Part shown: positions 1 to 7,739 of the stretch, in pieces
How the letters are laid out: each line of letters starts with the position of its first letter
Position numbering within the stretch: position 1 is the first letter of the stretch
Assembly: GCA_902492545.1 (NCBI GenBank)
Contig: CABULX010000007.1
Coordinates: 1 to 33,277, forward strand
Direction of reading: 5' to 3'
DNA from: an uncultured Collinsella sp.
GTDB taxonomy: Bacteria; Actinomycetota; Coriobacteriia; Coriobacteriales; Coriobacteriaceae
Length of the DNA stretch: 33,277 nucleotides
Position numbers and translations under genes: made by a program
The notes under the pieces: generated by a model
What the model saw: the letters and a program-made list of their open reading frames with translations, nothing else
Told to the model about the DNA's origin: nothing
Database searches by the model: none

Positions 1-144
1 GCCGCGCGAAACCGCGCAATCTTCCCCCTGCGCTACACGCAGGCCGGCGAGCGCCACGAAGTCACCGTGCGCATCCGCCGCAACACCACCGGAGGCCTCG
101 GAGCCACCTGGACCGTCGACAAGGTTGAAGAATCCAACGAATAG
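1..144 (+). CDS. 3' end of an unknown gene (partial)
   Basis: Reading frame 1 is open from the first base to a TAG at 142-144 and encodes the last 47 residues of a protein cut by the window edge. The visible part is polar and probably beta-rich, with RNRAIFPLRYTQAGE near its start and ATWTVDKVEESNE at the end. It ends two bases before a strong plus-strand terminator, which supports it as a real transcribed gene. The third-position G/C bias matches the neighbours. No family is recognised from this fragment and no function is assigned. Confidence 0.6.
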   Translation, partial: AARNRAIFPLRYTQAGERHEVTVRIRRNTTGGLGATWTVDKVEESNE

Positions 145-145
145 C

Positions 146-187
146 AAAATGCGGCGAACGTCACAAAAACGATCGCCGCATTTTTTT
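146..187 (+). terminator. Rho-independent terminator of the partial upstream gene
   Basis: Arms at 146-157 and 173-184 form a perfect 12-bp stem (core TGCGGCGA/TCGCCGCA) followed by a T run from 181. The stem starts two bases after the stop codon at 144. Confidence 0.85.
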
Positions 188-214
188 ATTTTCCCAGGTT
201 GAGCATAAGTTCGT

Positions 215-241
215 GTGACAAAGGGGCTGTCCCTTTGCCAC
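215..241 (-). terminator. Hairpin just downstream of ettA
   Basis: GTGACAAAGGG (215-225) pairs with CCCTTTGCCAC (231-241) with one mismatch and a 5-nt loop. It lies 7 bases beyond the ettA stop. There is no T run, so it could be a factor-assisted terminator or one copy of a dispersed palindromic repeat. Confidence 0.5.
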
Positions 242-247
242 ATCAAA

Positions 248-1927
248 CTAGTCCCTGGTAAGTTTCCTGTGGATACGATGCGGCTGGGCTGCGTCCTCGC
301 CAAGGCGCTCGATGCGGTTGGCCTGATAGGCCTCGAAGTTGCCCTCAAACCAATACCAGTTGCCCGGATTCTCGTCGGTGCCCTCCCACGCTAGAATGTG
401 CGTGGCGACGCGGTCCAGGAACATACGGTCGTGGCTAATGACCACCGAGCAGCCCGGGAACTCGAGCAGCGCCGCTTCGAGCGAGGACAGCGTCTCGACG
501 TCGAGGTCATTCGTGGGCTCGTCGAGAAGCAGCAGGTTGCCGCCCTGCTTGAGCGTAAGCGCCAAGTTCAGACGGTTGCGCTCGCCACCGGAGAGTACGC
601 CGGCGCGCTTCTGCTGGTCCTGGCCTTTAAAGCCAAAGCTCGCCACATAAGCACGGCTCGGAACCTCGGTCTCACCGACCATCATGTGGTCCAGGCCATC
701 CGAGACGACCTCCCACAGGTTCTTATCGGGGTCGATGCCGGAACGGTTCTGATCGACATAGGAGATCTTGACGGTCTCGCCCACCTCGAGCTCGCCCGAA
801 GTCAGCGGCTCCAGGCCCACGATGGTCTTGAACAGCGTGGTTTTGCCCACACCGTTGGGGCCGATGACACCCACGATACCGTTGCGCGGCAGGGTGAACG
901 ATAGGTCGTCGATGAGCACACGGCCATCGAACTCCTTGTGCAGGTGATGAGCCTCGAGCACCTTGTTGCCCAGACGCGGGCCCACGGGGATGCGGATGTC
1001 GGTCCAGTCGAGCTTCTGGCTTGCGCGGGCCTCGGCCTCCATCTCCTCGTAACGAGCCAGACGGGCCTTGTTCTTGGCCTGGCGAGCCTTGGGCGAGCTG
1101 CGTACCCACTCGAGCTCGGCCTCCATGCGCTTGGCGAGCTTGGCGTCGCGGTTGCCCTGCGCCTCGATACGGGCGGCCTTGGTCTCCAGATACGTGGAGT
1201 AGTTGCCCTTGTAGGGATAAAGGTGACCGCGGTCTACCTCGCAGATCCACTCGGCAACGTTATCCAGGAAGTAGCGATCGTGCGTGACGGCAAGCACCGC
1301 GCCCTGGTAGTTGTGCAGGAAGTGCTCGAGCCACAGGATCGATTCGGCGTCCAGGTGGTTCGTGGGCTCGTCGAGCAGCAGCAGGTCGGGAGCCTCGAGC
1401 AGCAGCTTGCACAGGGCCACGCGACGGCGCTCGCCGCCGGAAAGCACGTTGACCGGCATGTCGGAATCGGGCAGCTGCAGGGCGTCCATGGCCTGGCCGA
1501 GCTTGGAATCGATATCCCAGCCGTCGGCGGCGTCGATCTCGTCCTGGAGCTTGCCCATCTCGGCCATGAGGGCGTCCATGTCGCAATCCGGGTCGCACAT
1601 CTCCTCGCCGATCTTGTTGAAGCGATCGACCTTGGCAATCATGTCGCCAAACGCCATGCGCACGTTCTCGATGACGGTCTTGTCATCGTCGAGCGGCGGC
1701 TCCTGCTGCAGGATGCCCACGGTGTAGCCGGGAGTGAGCCTGGCATCGCCGTTGGAGACCTCCTCGATGCCGGCCATAATCTTGAGCAGGGTCGACTTGC
1801 CCATACCGTTGGGGCCCACGACGCCGATCTTGGCACCGGGGTAGAAGCTCAGGGTCACGTCGTCAAGGATCACCTTGTCGCCATGGGCCTTGCGAGCCTG
1901 ATACATCTGGTAGATAAACTCTGCCAT
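248..1927 (-). CDS. ettA: Energy-dependent translational throttle protein EttA (ABC-F)
   Basis: This is a 559-residue ABC-F ATPase with two nucleotide-binding domains and no membrane segment. Known EttA binds the ribosomal E site and gates entry into elongation according to the ATP/ADP ratio. Visible motifs are Walker A GPNGMGKST (38-46), signature LSGGE (162-166), Walker B LLLLDEP (182-188), second Walker A GPNGVGKTT (356-364), second LSGGE (445-449) and second LLLLDEP (465-471). A basic linker rich in K, R and E lies at about 245-305, as expected for the P-site tRNA interaction motif. The length matches E. coli EttA (555). The ATG at 1927 follows AGAAAGGAT at a normal distance. It appears monocistronic. 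Other ABC-F members are less likely because the EttA-type arm and linker layout is kept. Confidence 0.93.
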   Translation of the reverse strand: MAEFIYQMYQARKAHGDKVILDDVTLSFYPGAKIGVVGPNGMGKSTLLKIMAGIEEVSNGDARLTPGYTVGILQQEPPLDDDKTVIENVRMAFGDMIAKVDRFNKIGEEMCDPDCDMDALMAEMGKLQDEIDAADGWDIDSKLGQAMDALQLPDSDMPVNVLSGGERRRVALCKLLLEAPDLLLLDEPTNHLDAESILWLEHFLHNYQGAVLAVTHDRYFLDNVAEWICEVDRGHLYPYKGNYSTYLETKAARIEAQGNRDAKLAKRMEAELEWVRSSPKARQAKNKARLARYEEMEAEARASQKLDWTDIRIPVGPRLGNKVLEAHHLHKEFDGRVLIDDLSFTLPRNGIVGVIGPNGVGKTTLFKTIVGLEPLTSGELEVGETVKISYVDQNRSGIDPDKNLWEVVSDGLDHMMVGETEVPSRAYVASFGFKGQDQQKRAGVLSGGERNRLNLALTLKQGGNLLLLDEPTNDLDVETLSSLEAALLEFPGCSVVISHDRMFLDRVATHILAWEGTDENPGNWYWFEGNFEAYQANRIERLGEDAAQPHRIHRKLTRD

Positions 1928-2018
1928 TTGCCTGTTCTATCCTTTCTACCTGCTGTTTCCCTATTCTTGATTCGCTTTAGTGGAAACGAAATGAGGGAAC
2001 CAGCTCTGAAACGTAACG

Positions 2019-2045
2019 AAAAAGGGGCATGGTTGCCCACACCCC
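2019..2045 (-). terminator. Rho-independent terminator of the sdpR-sdpI unit
   Basis: Read on the minus strand, a 9-bp stem (2037-2045 with 2024-2032, two G-U pairs) is closed by a GCAA tetraloop and followed by five T (2019-2023). It lies about 65 bp beyond the sdpI-like stop. Confidence 0.8.
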
Positions 2046-2111
2046 CTAATACTACCTGGGAAAAGTCCCCCGGAACATACCATGAACTGCGTACGCTAGT
2101 TTTCCGCAACC

Positions 2112-2816
2112 TTAACGAGCGGCTCGCTGCGATTTGCGCCACAACAGATACGAGTAGACGTAAACGGCTCCAACCGAACCAAACGCCAGAGCCGCAATCA
2201 CCGCGGCGACGACTTCACTCGAAAGCACGCTACCTGCCACGCCCATCACAATCAGGCCAATACCCAGCACCATAAAGCAGGCGCCGCCAAAACGCTGCGT
2301 ACGGCGCCAGTTCTCGGGATCGGCAAGCGCCCAGGGTGTCTTGATACCGAGCGTATAGTTCTGCTTCACACGCGGCAAGTAGCTGCCTACGCCGATGAAC
2401 AGCAAACCGACAACACCGGAAATCAGCACGTTAACCGAACCGACCGCCGGCACTACGCCCCAGACCGTAAGCTCTCCCAGCCAGCTTATGGCGCACATGA
2501 ACAAGGTGAAGGCGATTACGAAGCCCTGGTAGAACTTGCCCGAGGTTCGATATGCCTCACCTTTGGGGTCGATGCGCGGCACCATGCAGAACATTGCGAG
2601 AAGCGCCAGAGGCAGCACGCCGAGCGCGGAGGCCATCCAACTAGGACCCCAACCGTCGACGGCGCCGTTCGCGCCCCAGTGCGTGGGAATCTGTGCAGGC
2701 AGGCTCGGTATCACCATGAGGTGCGCTACAACATTAATAGCGCAGACCACAACAAGCATGGCCCACACGCGCGACGATACCCCCGTGGCGTGAATGCCCT
2801 TGTTTTCGTTATTCAT
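2112..2816 (-). CDS. sdpI: SdpI-family integral membrane protein (DUF1648 plus SdpI domains)
   Basis: A 234-residue membrane protein with about six hydrophobic segments. The N-terminal part carries the DUF1648 pattern IPTHWGANGAVDGW. The C-terminal part has the SdpI-family motif LGIKTPWALADPENWRRTQ followed by FGG. In Bacillus subtilis, SdpI confers immunity to the killing peptide SdpC and sequesters the repressor SdpR at the membrane. Here the gene follows an SdpR-like repressor with an 8-bp overlap. I chose the ATG at 2816 because GGAAGG sits 8 bases upstream; a GTG at 2825 in the same frame has no such spacing. No SdpC-like toxin gene is visible nearby, so the protein may protect against peptides from neighbours or act in a general envelope role. 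The family is clear; the exact role is inferred. Confidence 0.85.
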   Translation of the reverse strand: MNNENKGIHATGVSSRVWAMLVVVCAINVVAHLMVIPSLPAQIPTHWGANGAVDGWGPSWMASALGVLPLALLAMFCMVPRIDPKGEAYRTSGKFYQGFVIAFTLFMCAISWLGELTVWGVVPAVGSVNVLISGVVGLLFIGVGSYLPRVKQNYTLGIKTPWALADPENWRRTQRFGGACFMVLGIGLIVMGVAGSVLSSEVVAAVIAALAFGSVGAVYVYSYLLWRKSQRAAR

Positions 2817-3087
2817 CCTTATCACCTTCCGTGTTTGTAAAGCCCATAAACCAACCGATCAAGTCCTGCATGACGGTGGTGTTTAAGCTGTAAACGATGT
2901 TTTGGCCATGACGTTCGTCGGTCACCAACCCGGCGTTTTTGAGCGTCGCCAAGTGATGGCTCAACGACGGCTTGCTGATGTCAAAATGCTCGGCAAGCTC
3001 CCCGGCCGTGCAATTGCCCTCGCGCAGCAGTTCCAAAATGTGACGCTGTGTAGGATCGGCCAGCGTCTTAAAACACTCTCCCGGCAT
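2809..3087 (-). CDS. sdpR: ArsR-family autorepressor, SdpR-like
   Basis: A 92-residue winged-helix regulator of the ArsR family. The order FKTLADPTQRHILELL, then the helix-turn-helix FDISKPSLSHHLATLKNAGL, the wing ERHGQNIVYSL and the tail NTTVMQDLIGWFM closely follows B. subtilis SdpR. The Cys metal-binding motif of ArsR/SmtB sensors is absent, so a protein partner rather than a metal is the expected signal. The ATG at 3087 is preceded by AGGAGGT at 3091-3097. An ATG at 3105 in frame has only a weak site and would place the ribosome site inside the gene. It is co-transcribed and overlaps with the SdpI-like gene, forming a repressor-immunity pair. It probably represses its own promoter at 3121-3151. 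Confidence 0.85.
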   Translation of the reverse strand: MPGECFKTLADPTQRHILELLREGNCTAGELAEHFDISKPSLSHHLATLKNAGLVTDERHGQNIVYSLNTTVMQDLIGWFMGFTNTEGDKDE

Positions 3088-3120
3088 AAGACCTCCTCTC
3101 ATCATCTCTCATGACGTGCA

Positions 3121-3151
3121 CTCTATACTCAATATTTAGATGTTTGTCTAA
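3121..3151 (-). promoter_or_regulatory. Promoter and probable operator of sdpR-sdpI
   Basis: On the minus strand, a -35-like TTAGAC (3146-3151) and a -10-like TATAGA (3122-3127) are 18 bp apart. An inverted repeat TTAGA (3136-3140) / TCTAA (3147-3151) overlaps the -35 element. A further ATCTAAT lies at 3154-3160. This is where an autorepressor would be expected to bind. The assignment is by pattern only. Confidence 0.45.
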
Positions 3152-3194
3152 CTATCTAATCGCAATGCTTCAAACCACATCAAAGCAAACGCCA

Positions 3195-3222
3195 TCGCAA
3201 CCTATGGGCGATTACCTATAAT
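3195..3222 (+). promoter_or_regulatory. Probable promoter of tcdA-tatD
   Basis: A perfect -10 TATAAT is at 3217-3222, 44 bases before the tcdA start. The -35 region (TCGCAA at 3195-3200, 16-bp spacing) is poor. Confidence 0.45.
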
Positions 3223-3266
3223 GGCGATAGCTAAAACACGACCTGCTTCCCCATCGGAGGATATTT

Positions 3267-4064
3267 ATGACCGAAACCACCGCCGCAACTCCCATCGAGA
3301 CACGCGACACCAAGCTCGAGATTATCATGGGCCGCGAGGCACTCGATAAGCTCGCCGATGCTACGGTGCTAGTGCTCGGCTGCGGAGGCGTGGGCTCCAA
3401 CTGCTGCGAGGCACTCGCCCGCGGCGGCATCGGTCATTTCGTCATTCTGGACAAGGACATCATCGCGCCCAGCAATATCAATCGCCAGGCCATCGCCTTT
3501 CACAGCACCGTCGGCAAGCGCAAGGTTGACGTGATGGAAGCCATGATCCACGACATCAATCCCGCCGCTGCCGTCATCAAGCGAACTGAATACTTGCTGA
3601 GCGACAACATCGATGATTTCTTCGCGAGCGTTTTGGAGCAGACGGACGGCAAGCTCGACTACGTCGTCGACGCCATCGACACCATCTCGGCCAAGCTCAC
3701 CATTGCCAAATATGCTCAGGACCACGACATTCGTTTGGTTAGCTCCATGGGCGGGGCCAACAAGCTCCATCCCGAGTGCCTCCGCTTTGCCGACATTTTC
3801 GATACGGTACGTGACCCCATGAGCCGCATCATGCGCAAAGAATGCAAGAAGCGCGGAATCAAGAGCCTGCATGTACTGTTTAGCTGCGAGGAATCGGTTA
3901 AGACACAGCCCCGCGACCCTTCCAACATCCACGAGCGCACCGAGCTGGGAACCGCCAGCTTTATGCCGCCCATCATGGGCCAGATGATTGCCGGCGAGGT
4001 TATCCGCCAGATCAGCGGCCGCGGCACTGAGCGCGTACGCTCCGATGGCCAACGTCTGGACTAG
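3267..4064 (+). CDS. tcdA: tRNA threonylcarbamoyladenosine dehydratase (TcdA/CsdL)
   Basis: A 265-residue E1-like (ThiF/MoeB fold) enzyme. The known family member uses ATP to cyclise t6A37 of ANN-decoding tRNAs to cyclic t6A. The nucleotide loop GCGGVG is at 38-43. LDKD (61-64) and SNINRQ (69-74) follow, as in the adenylation site. The TcdA-type middle DTVRDPMSRIMRKECKKRGI and the segment ASFMPPIMGQMIAGEVI complete the profile. The length matches the family (about 255-270). The ATG at 3267 follows GGAGG with a 7-base gap. The TatD-family gene starts 14 bases after its stop, so the two probably share a transcript. MoeB/ThiF were considered, but the PMSRIMRKE segment and lack of a C-terminal rhodanese favour TcdA. 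Confidence 0.9.
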   Translation: MTETTAATPIETRDTKLEIIMGREALDKLADATVLVLGCGGVGSNCCEALARGGIGHFVILDKDIIAPSNINRQAIAFHSTVGKRKVDVMEAMIHDINPAAAVIKRTEYLLSDNIDDFFASVLEQTDGKLDYVVDAIDTISAKLTIAKYAQDHDIRLVSSMGGANKLHPECLRFADIFDTVRDPMSRIMRKECKKRGIKSLHVLFSCEESVKTQPRDPSNIHERTELGTASFMPPIMGQMIAGEVIRQISGRGTERVRSDGQRLD

Positions 4065-4078
4065 CGGAGCGCACCGAG

Positions 4079-4861
4079 ATGGAGCCCCGGTTATTTGATG
4101 CACACTGCCATCTTGATTTAATGGCTCACCCGGACGCCGTTGCCGATGAGGCGACGGCGCTGGGCTTGGGTCTATTTGACTGCGGCGTCAATCCGCGCGA
4201 CTTTTCGGCCGCAAACGAGCGCGCCTGTCGCCAACCAGGCATCATCGCCGGCGTTGGGCTTCACCCCTGGTGGCTCGCCGATGGCCACTGCGGTTTTGTC
4301 GAAGTCAATCTGCTTTGCGAAGTTGCTGCCCAAGAACGCTACATCGGCGAAGTCGGACTCGACTTTTCCGCGCGCTTTGCTGGAAGTGAGCCGCTACAAA
4401 TACAGGCACTTAACCGGCTCTGCGATGCGCTCGTGCAGCATCCTCTTACCGGGCGCGTGATATCAATTCACGCCGTTCGTTCGGCAGGAGCCGTACTGGA
4501 CGTCCTCGAATCGCATGGACTACTCATCCCAAACCCCGACTCCCCCGTTATCATCTTCCACTGGTTTAGCGGTACTTCGGACGAACTCGTCCGCGCGCGT
4601 AATGCGGGCTGTTATTTTTCCGTCAACGAACGCATGCTCGCGACCAAGCGCGGTCGCGAATACGCACGACAGATTCCACTCGACCGCCTACTGCTCGAGA
4701 CCGATGCGCCGGCCGAACCAAACACAGAAACAAGCGCGCAGTCGCTCATCAAATCGCTCACAAGGACCTCGATGCGCATTGCCTCACTCAAAAACTGTGA
4801 CGCAAAGCGCATCGAGTCGGCAGTTTTAGCAAATGCGCACTCTGTTTTTGACCTTCGCTAA
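4079..4861 (+). CDS. TatD-family metal-dependent hydrolase (putative 3'-5' DNase)
   Basis: A 260-residue TIM-barrel metallohydrolase of the TatD family. Metal ligands are visible in order: HCH at 9-11, Glu in GEVGLD, His in ISIHAVR, His in IIFHWFSG, and Asp in LLETDAP. Family members are Mg-dependent exonucleases or D-Tyr-tRNA deacylase-like enzymes; the actual substrate here is unknown. It is downstream of tcdA with a 14-bp gap and a modest GGAG site, and probably shares its transcript. The gene ends at TAA 4859-4861, overlapping the stop of the convergent FGGY kinase gene (4858-4860). No terminator fits between the two converging units. Confidence 0.88.
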   Translation: MEPRLFDAHCHLDLMAHPDAVADEATALGLGLFDCGVNPRDFSAANERACRQPGIIAGVGLHPWWLADGHCGFVEVNLLCEVAAQERYIGEVGLDFSARFAGSEPLQIQALNRLCDALVQHPLTGRVISIHAVRSAGAVLDVLESHGLLIPNPDSPVIIFHWFSGTSDELVRARNAGCYFSVNERMLATKRGREYARQIPLDRLLLETDAPAEPNTETSAQSLIKSLTRTSMRIASLKNCDAKRIESAVLANAHSVFDLR

Positions 4862-6459
4862 CCCCTGTGGGCAAAAAATGCCAAGGGACATGCGAATCGC
4901 ACAACGCAGTCCCTATTGGTAGGCAGTACAATTCGGCAGCTTTGCACCAATTCGTGCATGAGATCACGGTTGCGTGCATACAATTCGTCAAAGATATGAC
5001 GACGCGACGCATATAACTCGTGGGCAGCCATATCGGGCTCGATTGTTTGCGCAACGCCAAGGACTTGGGCGAGTTCATCCCATGATGCGTAGGCGCCACC
5101 TGCGAGAGCTGCCATGATGGCATCACCGAAGCATGCACCCACCGTAACCTTGGCAACCGAGACCTCGCGCCCGCATACGTCGGCGATAGTCTGCATCCAA
5201 ACTGGATTCTTGGTTCCGCCTCCGACAAGCATAATGCGCCCAATTGGCAGTCCATGCTCTCGCTCGATAATGTCGACATGGGATGCAACAGTATACGCGA
5301 CGCCTTCCAAGGCGGCGCGAACCATATGGGCTCGCGTATGCCTTCCGGTCAGGCCAAAGAAGACGCCACGCGCCGCGGGATCATTGAGCGGAGTACGCTC
5401 CCCCGCAAAGTACGGCAGACACAGGAGCCCATCGGCACCCGGCGCCACGTCGGCGGCATCATGCGCCATAACCGAATATGCATCGGGGCCACCGTGGTCC
5501 TCGGCCTCCACGGCATCACGATACAGCTCTTGGCGCAGCCACGATGTGAGCGCACCCGCCGTATTGGTCCCCGCGCAGATCCCGTAAGTTCCGGGAATGA
5601 TAAACGTCCCTGGCCACAGGCGGGCATCATCGATCATATGATCAGCTAGGTAGATGAAATACGCCGTACTCCCCAACTGAACCATCATATCGCCGGGACG
5701 GAATACACCCGTCGAAATGGCCTCGGCACCAGAGTCGCCCGTTCCCACTAAGACAGGTGTCCCTGCCGCGAGCCCCGTCGCCTCTGCCGCACGCTGCGTA
5801 ATCACCCCGGCAATATCGGTAGCCGACATTACCTCCGCCATCTGGTCAGGCCGGCAGAAACGAGCACATTCCCGAGCATCAACCTTCCAAGTGTAGCGGT
5901 CATATAGGGGAAGAAAATCCTCCGCCAAATAACGGTCCACCGTAAAACGCCCCGTCAACTTTGCGCATAGAAACGACGACGCCGTCAGGAACTTCGCGGC
6001 ACGTTCGTGCACCTCGGGCATATTCTCCTTAAACCACAAGATCTTGGGAGCAATATCTGACGAACAGGGATCGTGCCCGAAAAGCTCGCGTGCGCGGTCT
6101 GACCCATATTCGGAAAGAAGCTCGTCAATCTGCGGCTTCGAACGTGCATCGACTCCATACAAAATCGCGGGCGCCAGCGCGTTGCACTCGGTATCGACCG
6201 GCACACAGTCGCAACCCAATGCGGAAAGGCCCACGCATCCGATCTGTGCCGCGTTAACCCCCGATCGCGCCACCAGCTCGCGCGACAAGCGGCAAAAATC
6301 GCCCCACCAAACTGCCTCCGCATCATGCTGGTACCATCCATCACACGGGTTGTCCGTCTCATGTCCACAAGAGGCTTGGCAAACGATGTTGCATCGATCA
6401 TCGATTAAAACGCCTTTAGAGGCGCTTGTCCCAATATCAATACCCAGATAGAGCGCCAT
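4858..6459 (-). CDS. FGGY-family carbohydrate kinase (xylulokinase-like)
   Basis: A 533-residue sugar kinase with both FGGY domains. The N-terminal phosphate loop YLGIDIGTSASKGVLID is at about 4-20. The middle shows GTGDSGAEAISTGVFRPGD, containing the expected catalytic Asp. The C-terminal ATP-binding segment has LVGGGTKNPVWMQTIADVCG. The reaction would be ATP-dependent phosphorylation of a ketose, ketosugar alcohol or similar polyol; the family does not allow the substrate to be read from sequence. It is the last gene of the long catabolic operon and starts 6 bp after the BtpA-family stop, with GGGGAG inside that gene's end. The C-terminus runs about 20 residues past the usual family end. 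Its presence next to FrlB/C/D-like enzymes suggests a second sugar product needs phosphorylation. Confidence 0.85.
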   Translation of the reverse strand: MALYLGIDIGTSASKGVLIDDRCNIVCQASCGHETDNPCDGWYQHDAEAVWWGDFCRLSRELVARSGVNAAQIGCVGLSALGCDCVPVDTECNALAPAILYGVDARSKPQIDELLSEYGSDRARELFGHDPCSSDIAPKILWFKENMPEVHERAAKFLTASSFLCAKLTGRFTVDRYLAEDFLPLYDRYTWKVDARECARFCRPDQMAEVMSATDIAGVITQRAAEATGLAAGTPVLVGTGDSGAEAISTGVFRPGDMMVQLGSTAYFIYLADHMIDDARLWPGTFIIPGTYGICAGTNTAGALTSWLRQELYRDAVEAEDHGGPDAYSVMAHDAADVAPGADGLLCLPYFAGERTPLNDPAARGVFFGLTGRHTRAHMVRAALEGVAYTVASHVDIIEREHGLPIGRIMLVGGGTKNPVWMQTIADVCGREVSVAKVTVGACFGDAIMAALAGGAYASWDELAQVLGVAQTIEPDMAAHELYASRRHIFDELYARNRDLMHELVQSCRIVLPTNRDCVVRFACPLAFFAHRG

Positions 6460-6465
6460 AGGTGC

Positions 6466-7275
6466 CTACTCCCCTCGCGCCGTACGAGCGGCAGCCATAA
6501 AACGAGCTACCCGCTCAACATCAACCGGGGCATCCAGCTTTCCGTCGCACTTTAAGCACGTGCCGACAAACGCACCATCGTAGTGAGCGAATACGTCAGC
6601 CACGGTATTTTCGCGACAACCGGTGCCACATACCACAGGTACTTCGCCAACACGCTCGCGGACTTCATCGGCAAGCTCGCCCGAAGCGCCACGACCGGCA
6701 GCCGAACCGCCGATGACCATTGCATCCGGAAGGCAATTAAAGAGAAGTGAATCGGCAATGTCCGCAGTCGTGCGGTCGTTGAGATAAACCTCCCCCTCGC
6801 TCGTGATGAAGTGAAAAAGCTTGAGGTCATCCAGGCGCAGCGCCGCCTTGCGACGCATGGTGTGCGCGAAATCTCGATTAATCAGCCCGAGATCACCGGC
6901 CCAGGCACCGCAAAAATTGCAGCGCGTGAACTGCGCATCGACAGCAGCGCACAGCTCGATTGTGGCATCACCGTCGTAAATAGCCTCGGCTCCCCAAGGG
7001 GTCGACAGATCATGGGACAGAGCTCCGATTACATAGCCCATCGATGCAAGGGTTGAGGGAGAAACGTGCTGCTCATAGGTCATCGAGAGCTCATTGGTAA
7101 TCAAAATGCCATCGACACCGCCCTGTTGCAACGCCTCGAGATCGCGCTTGGCGGCTTCCACGACCTGCGACACGCTTCCACCCGGGTAATACAGTGGGTC
7201 GCCCGGCAGAGGACGCAGGTGCAGCATTCCGATAACCGGCTTTTCGGTCTTGAACATCGAAGTTAGAAACGACAT
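6466..7275 (-). CDS. BtpA/SgcQ-family TIM-barrel protein
   Basis: A 269-residue protein with the family opening KPVIGMLHLRPLPGDPLYYPG and the later blocks DGILITNE, CNFCGAWAGDLGLI and PDAMVIGGSAAG. BtpA was first linked to photosystem I assembly, and SgcQ is part of an uncharacterised E. coli sugar locus. The fold resembles phosphosugar-binding TIM barrels, so in catabolic operons an aldolase, epimerase or hydrolase role on a sugar phosphate is plausible but unproven. I chose the ATG at 7275 because AAGGAG sits five bases upstream; the ATG at 7290 contributes only five residues overlapping that site. It lies 33 bp after yjbQ and 6 bp before the FGGY kinase gene. Confidence 0.85.
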   Translation of the reverse strand: MSFLTSMFKTEKPVIGMLHLRPLPGDPLYYPGGSVSQVVEAAKRDLEALQQGGVDGILITNELSMTYEQHVSPSTLASMGYVIGALSHDLSTPWGAEAIYDGDATIELCAAVDAQFTRCNFCGAWAGDLGLINRDFAHTMRRKAALRLDDLKLFHFITSEGEVYLNDRTTADIADSLLFNCLPDAMVIGGSAAGRGASGELADEVRERVGEVPVVCGTGCRENTVADVFAHYDGAFVGTCLKCDGKLDAPVDVERVARFMAAARTARGE

Positions 7276-7308
7276 AGCGTGCTCCTTCATAGGGTTATTG
7301 CAGGGACG

Positions 7309-7737
7309 TTACTCCCCCAGCACCTCGACGTACACTTTTCGCTTCTGCGGACCGTCAAACTCCGCAAGATAGATGTTCTGGGCACTTCCGCACACGATGT
7401 GGCCATCTTGGACGGGAAAGAAGCAACTGTTCCCACAAATCATGCTCTTGATATGCCCACAGGAGTTGTTGCCGGTGGCTCCATAGCTCGGCAGGAAGTG
7501 TGCATGTGCATAGGGGGCATCGAGTGGGGCGATGCGATCAAGCGTTTCCATAAGATCCGTCTCCACGCAGGGCAGCCCCTCGTTTACCACGATTCCACAG
7601 GTCGTATGCGACAAAATAATCGCTGCCAAGCCATTGGTCACCGAGCTGCGTTCGATGGCAGCGTGCACGTCTTCGGTAATATCGATGAACTGGTCCGGAG
7701 CAGTCGATAGATAGCTCAATGTTTCGAGCGTCACCAT
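7309..7737 (-). CDS. YjbQ-family protein (UPF0047, secondary thiamine-phosphate synthase type)
   Basis: A 142-residue protein with the complete YjbQ signature: LSHTTCGIVVNEG, HAHFLPSYGATGNNSCGH, GNSCFFPVQDG and the closing AEFDGPQKRKVYVEVLGE. Family proteins form small trimers with a conserved His/Cys/Asp pocket. E. coli YjbQ has weak thiamine-phosphate synthase activity, but the physiological reaction is unknown. It is placed between an Amidohydro_2 gene (2-bp gap) and the BtpA-family gene in a sugar operon, which suggests it acts on the same substrate line rather than in thiamine synthesis. The conserved pocket residues appear intact. Confidence 0.88.
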   Translation of the reverse strand: MVTLETLSYLSTAPDQFIDITEDVHAAIERSSVTNGLAAIILSHTTCGIVVNEGLPCVETDLMETLDRIAPLDAPYAHAHFLPSYGATGNNSCGHIKSMICGNSCFFPVQDGHIVCGSAQNIYLAEFDGPQKRKVYVEVLGE

Positions 7738-7739
7738 GT

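Noticed and set aside
938..2275. Long open frame on the plus strand opposite ettA
   Set aside because: It is antisense to a clear ABC-F gene, has no domain, and arises from high-G+C codon bias.
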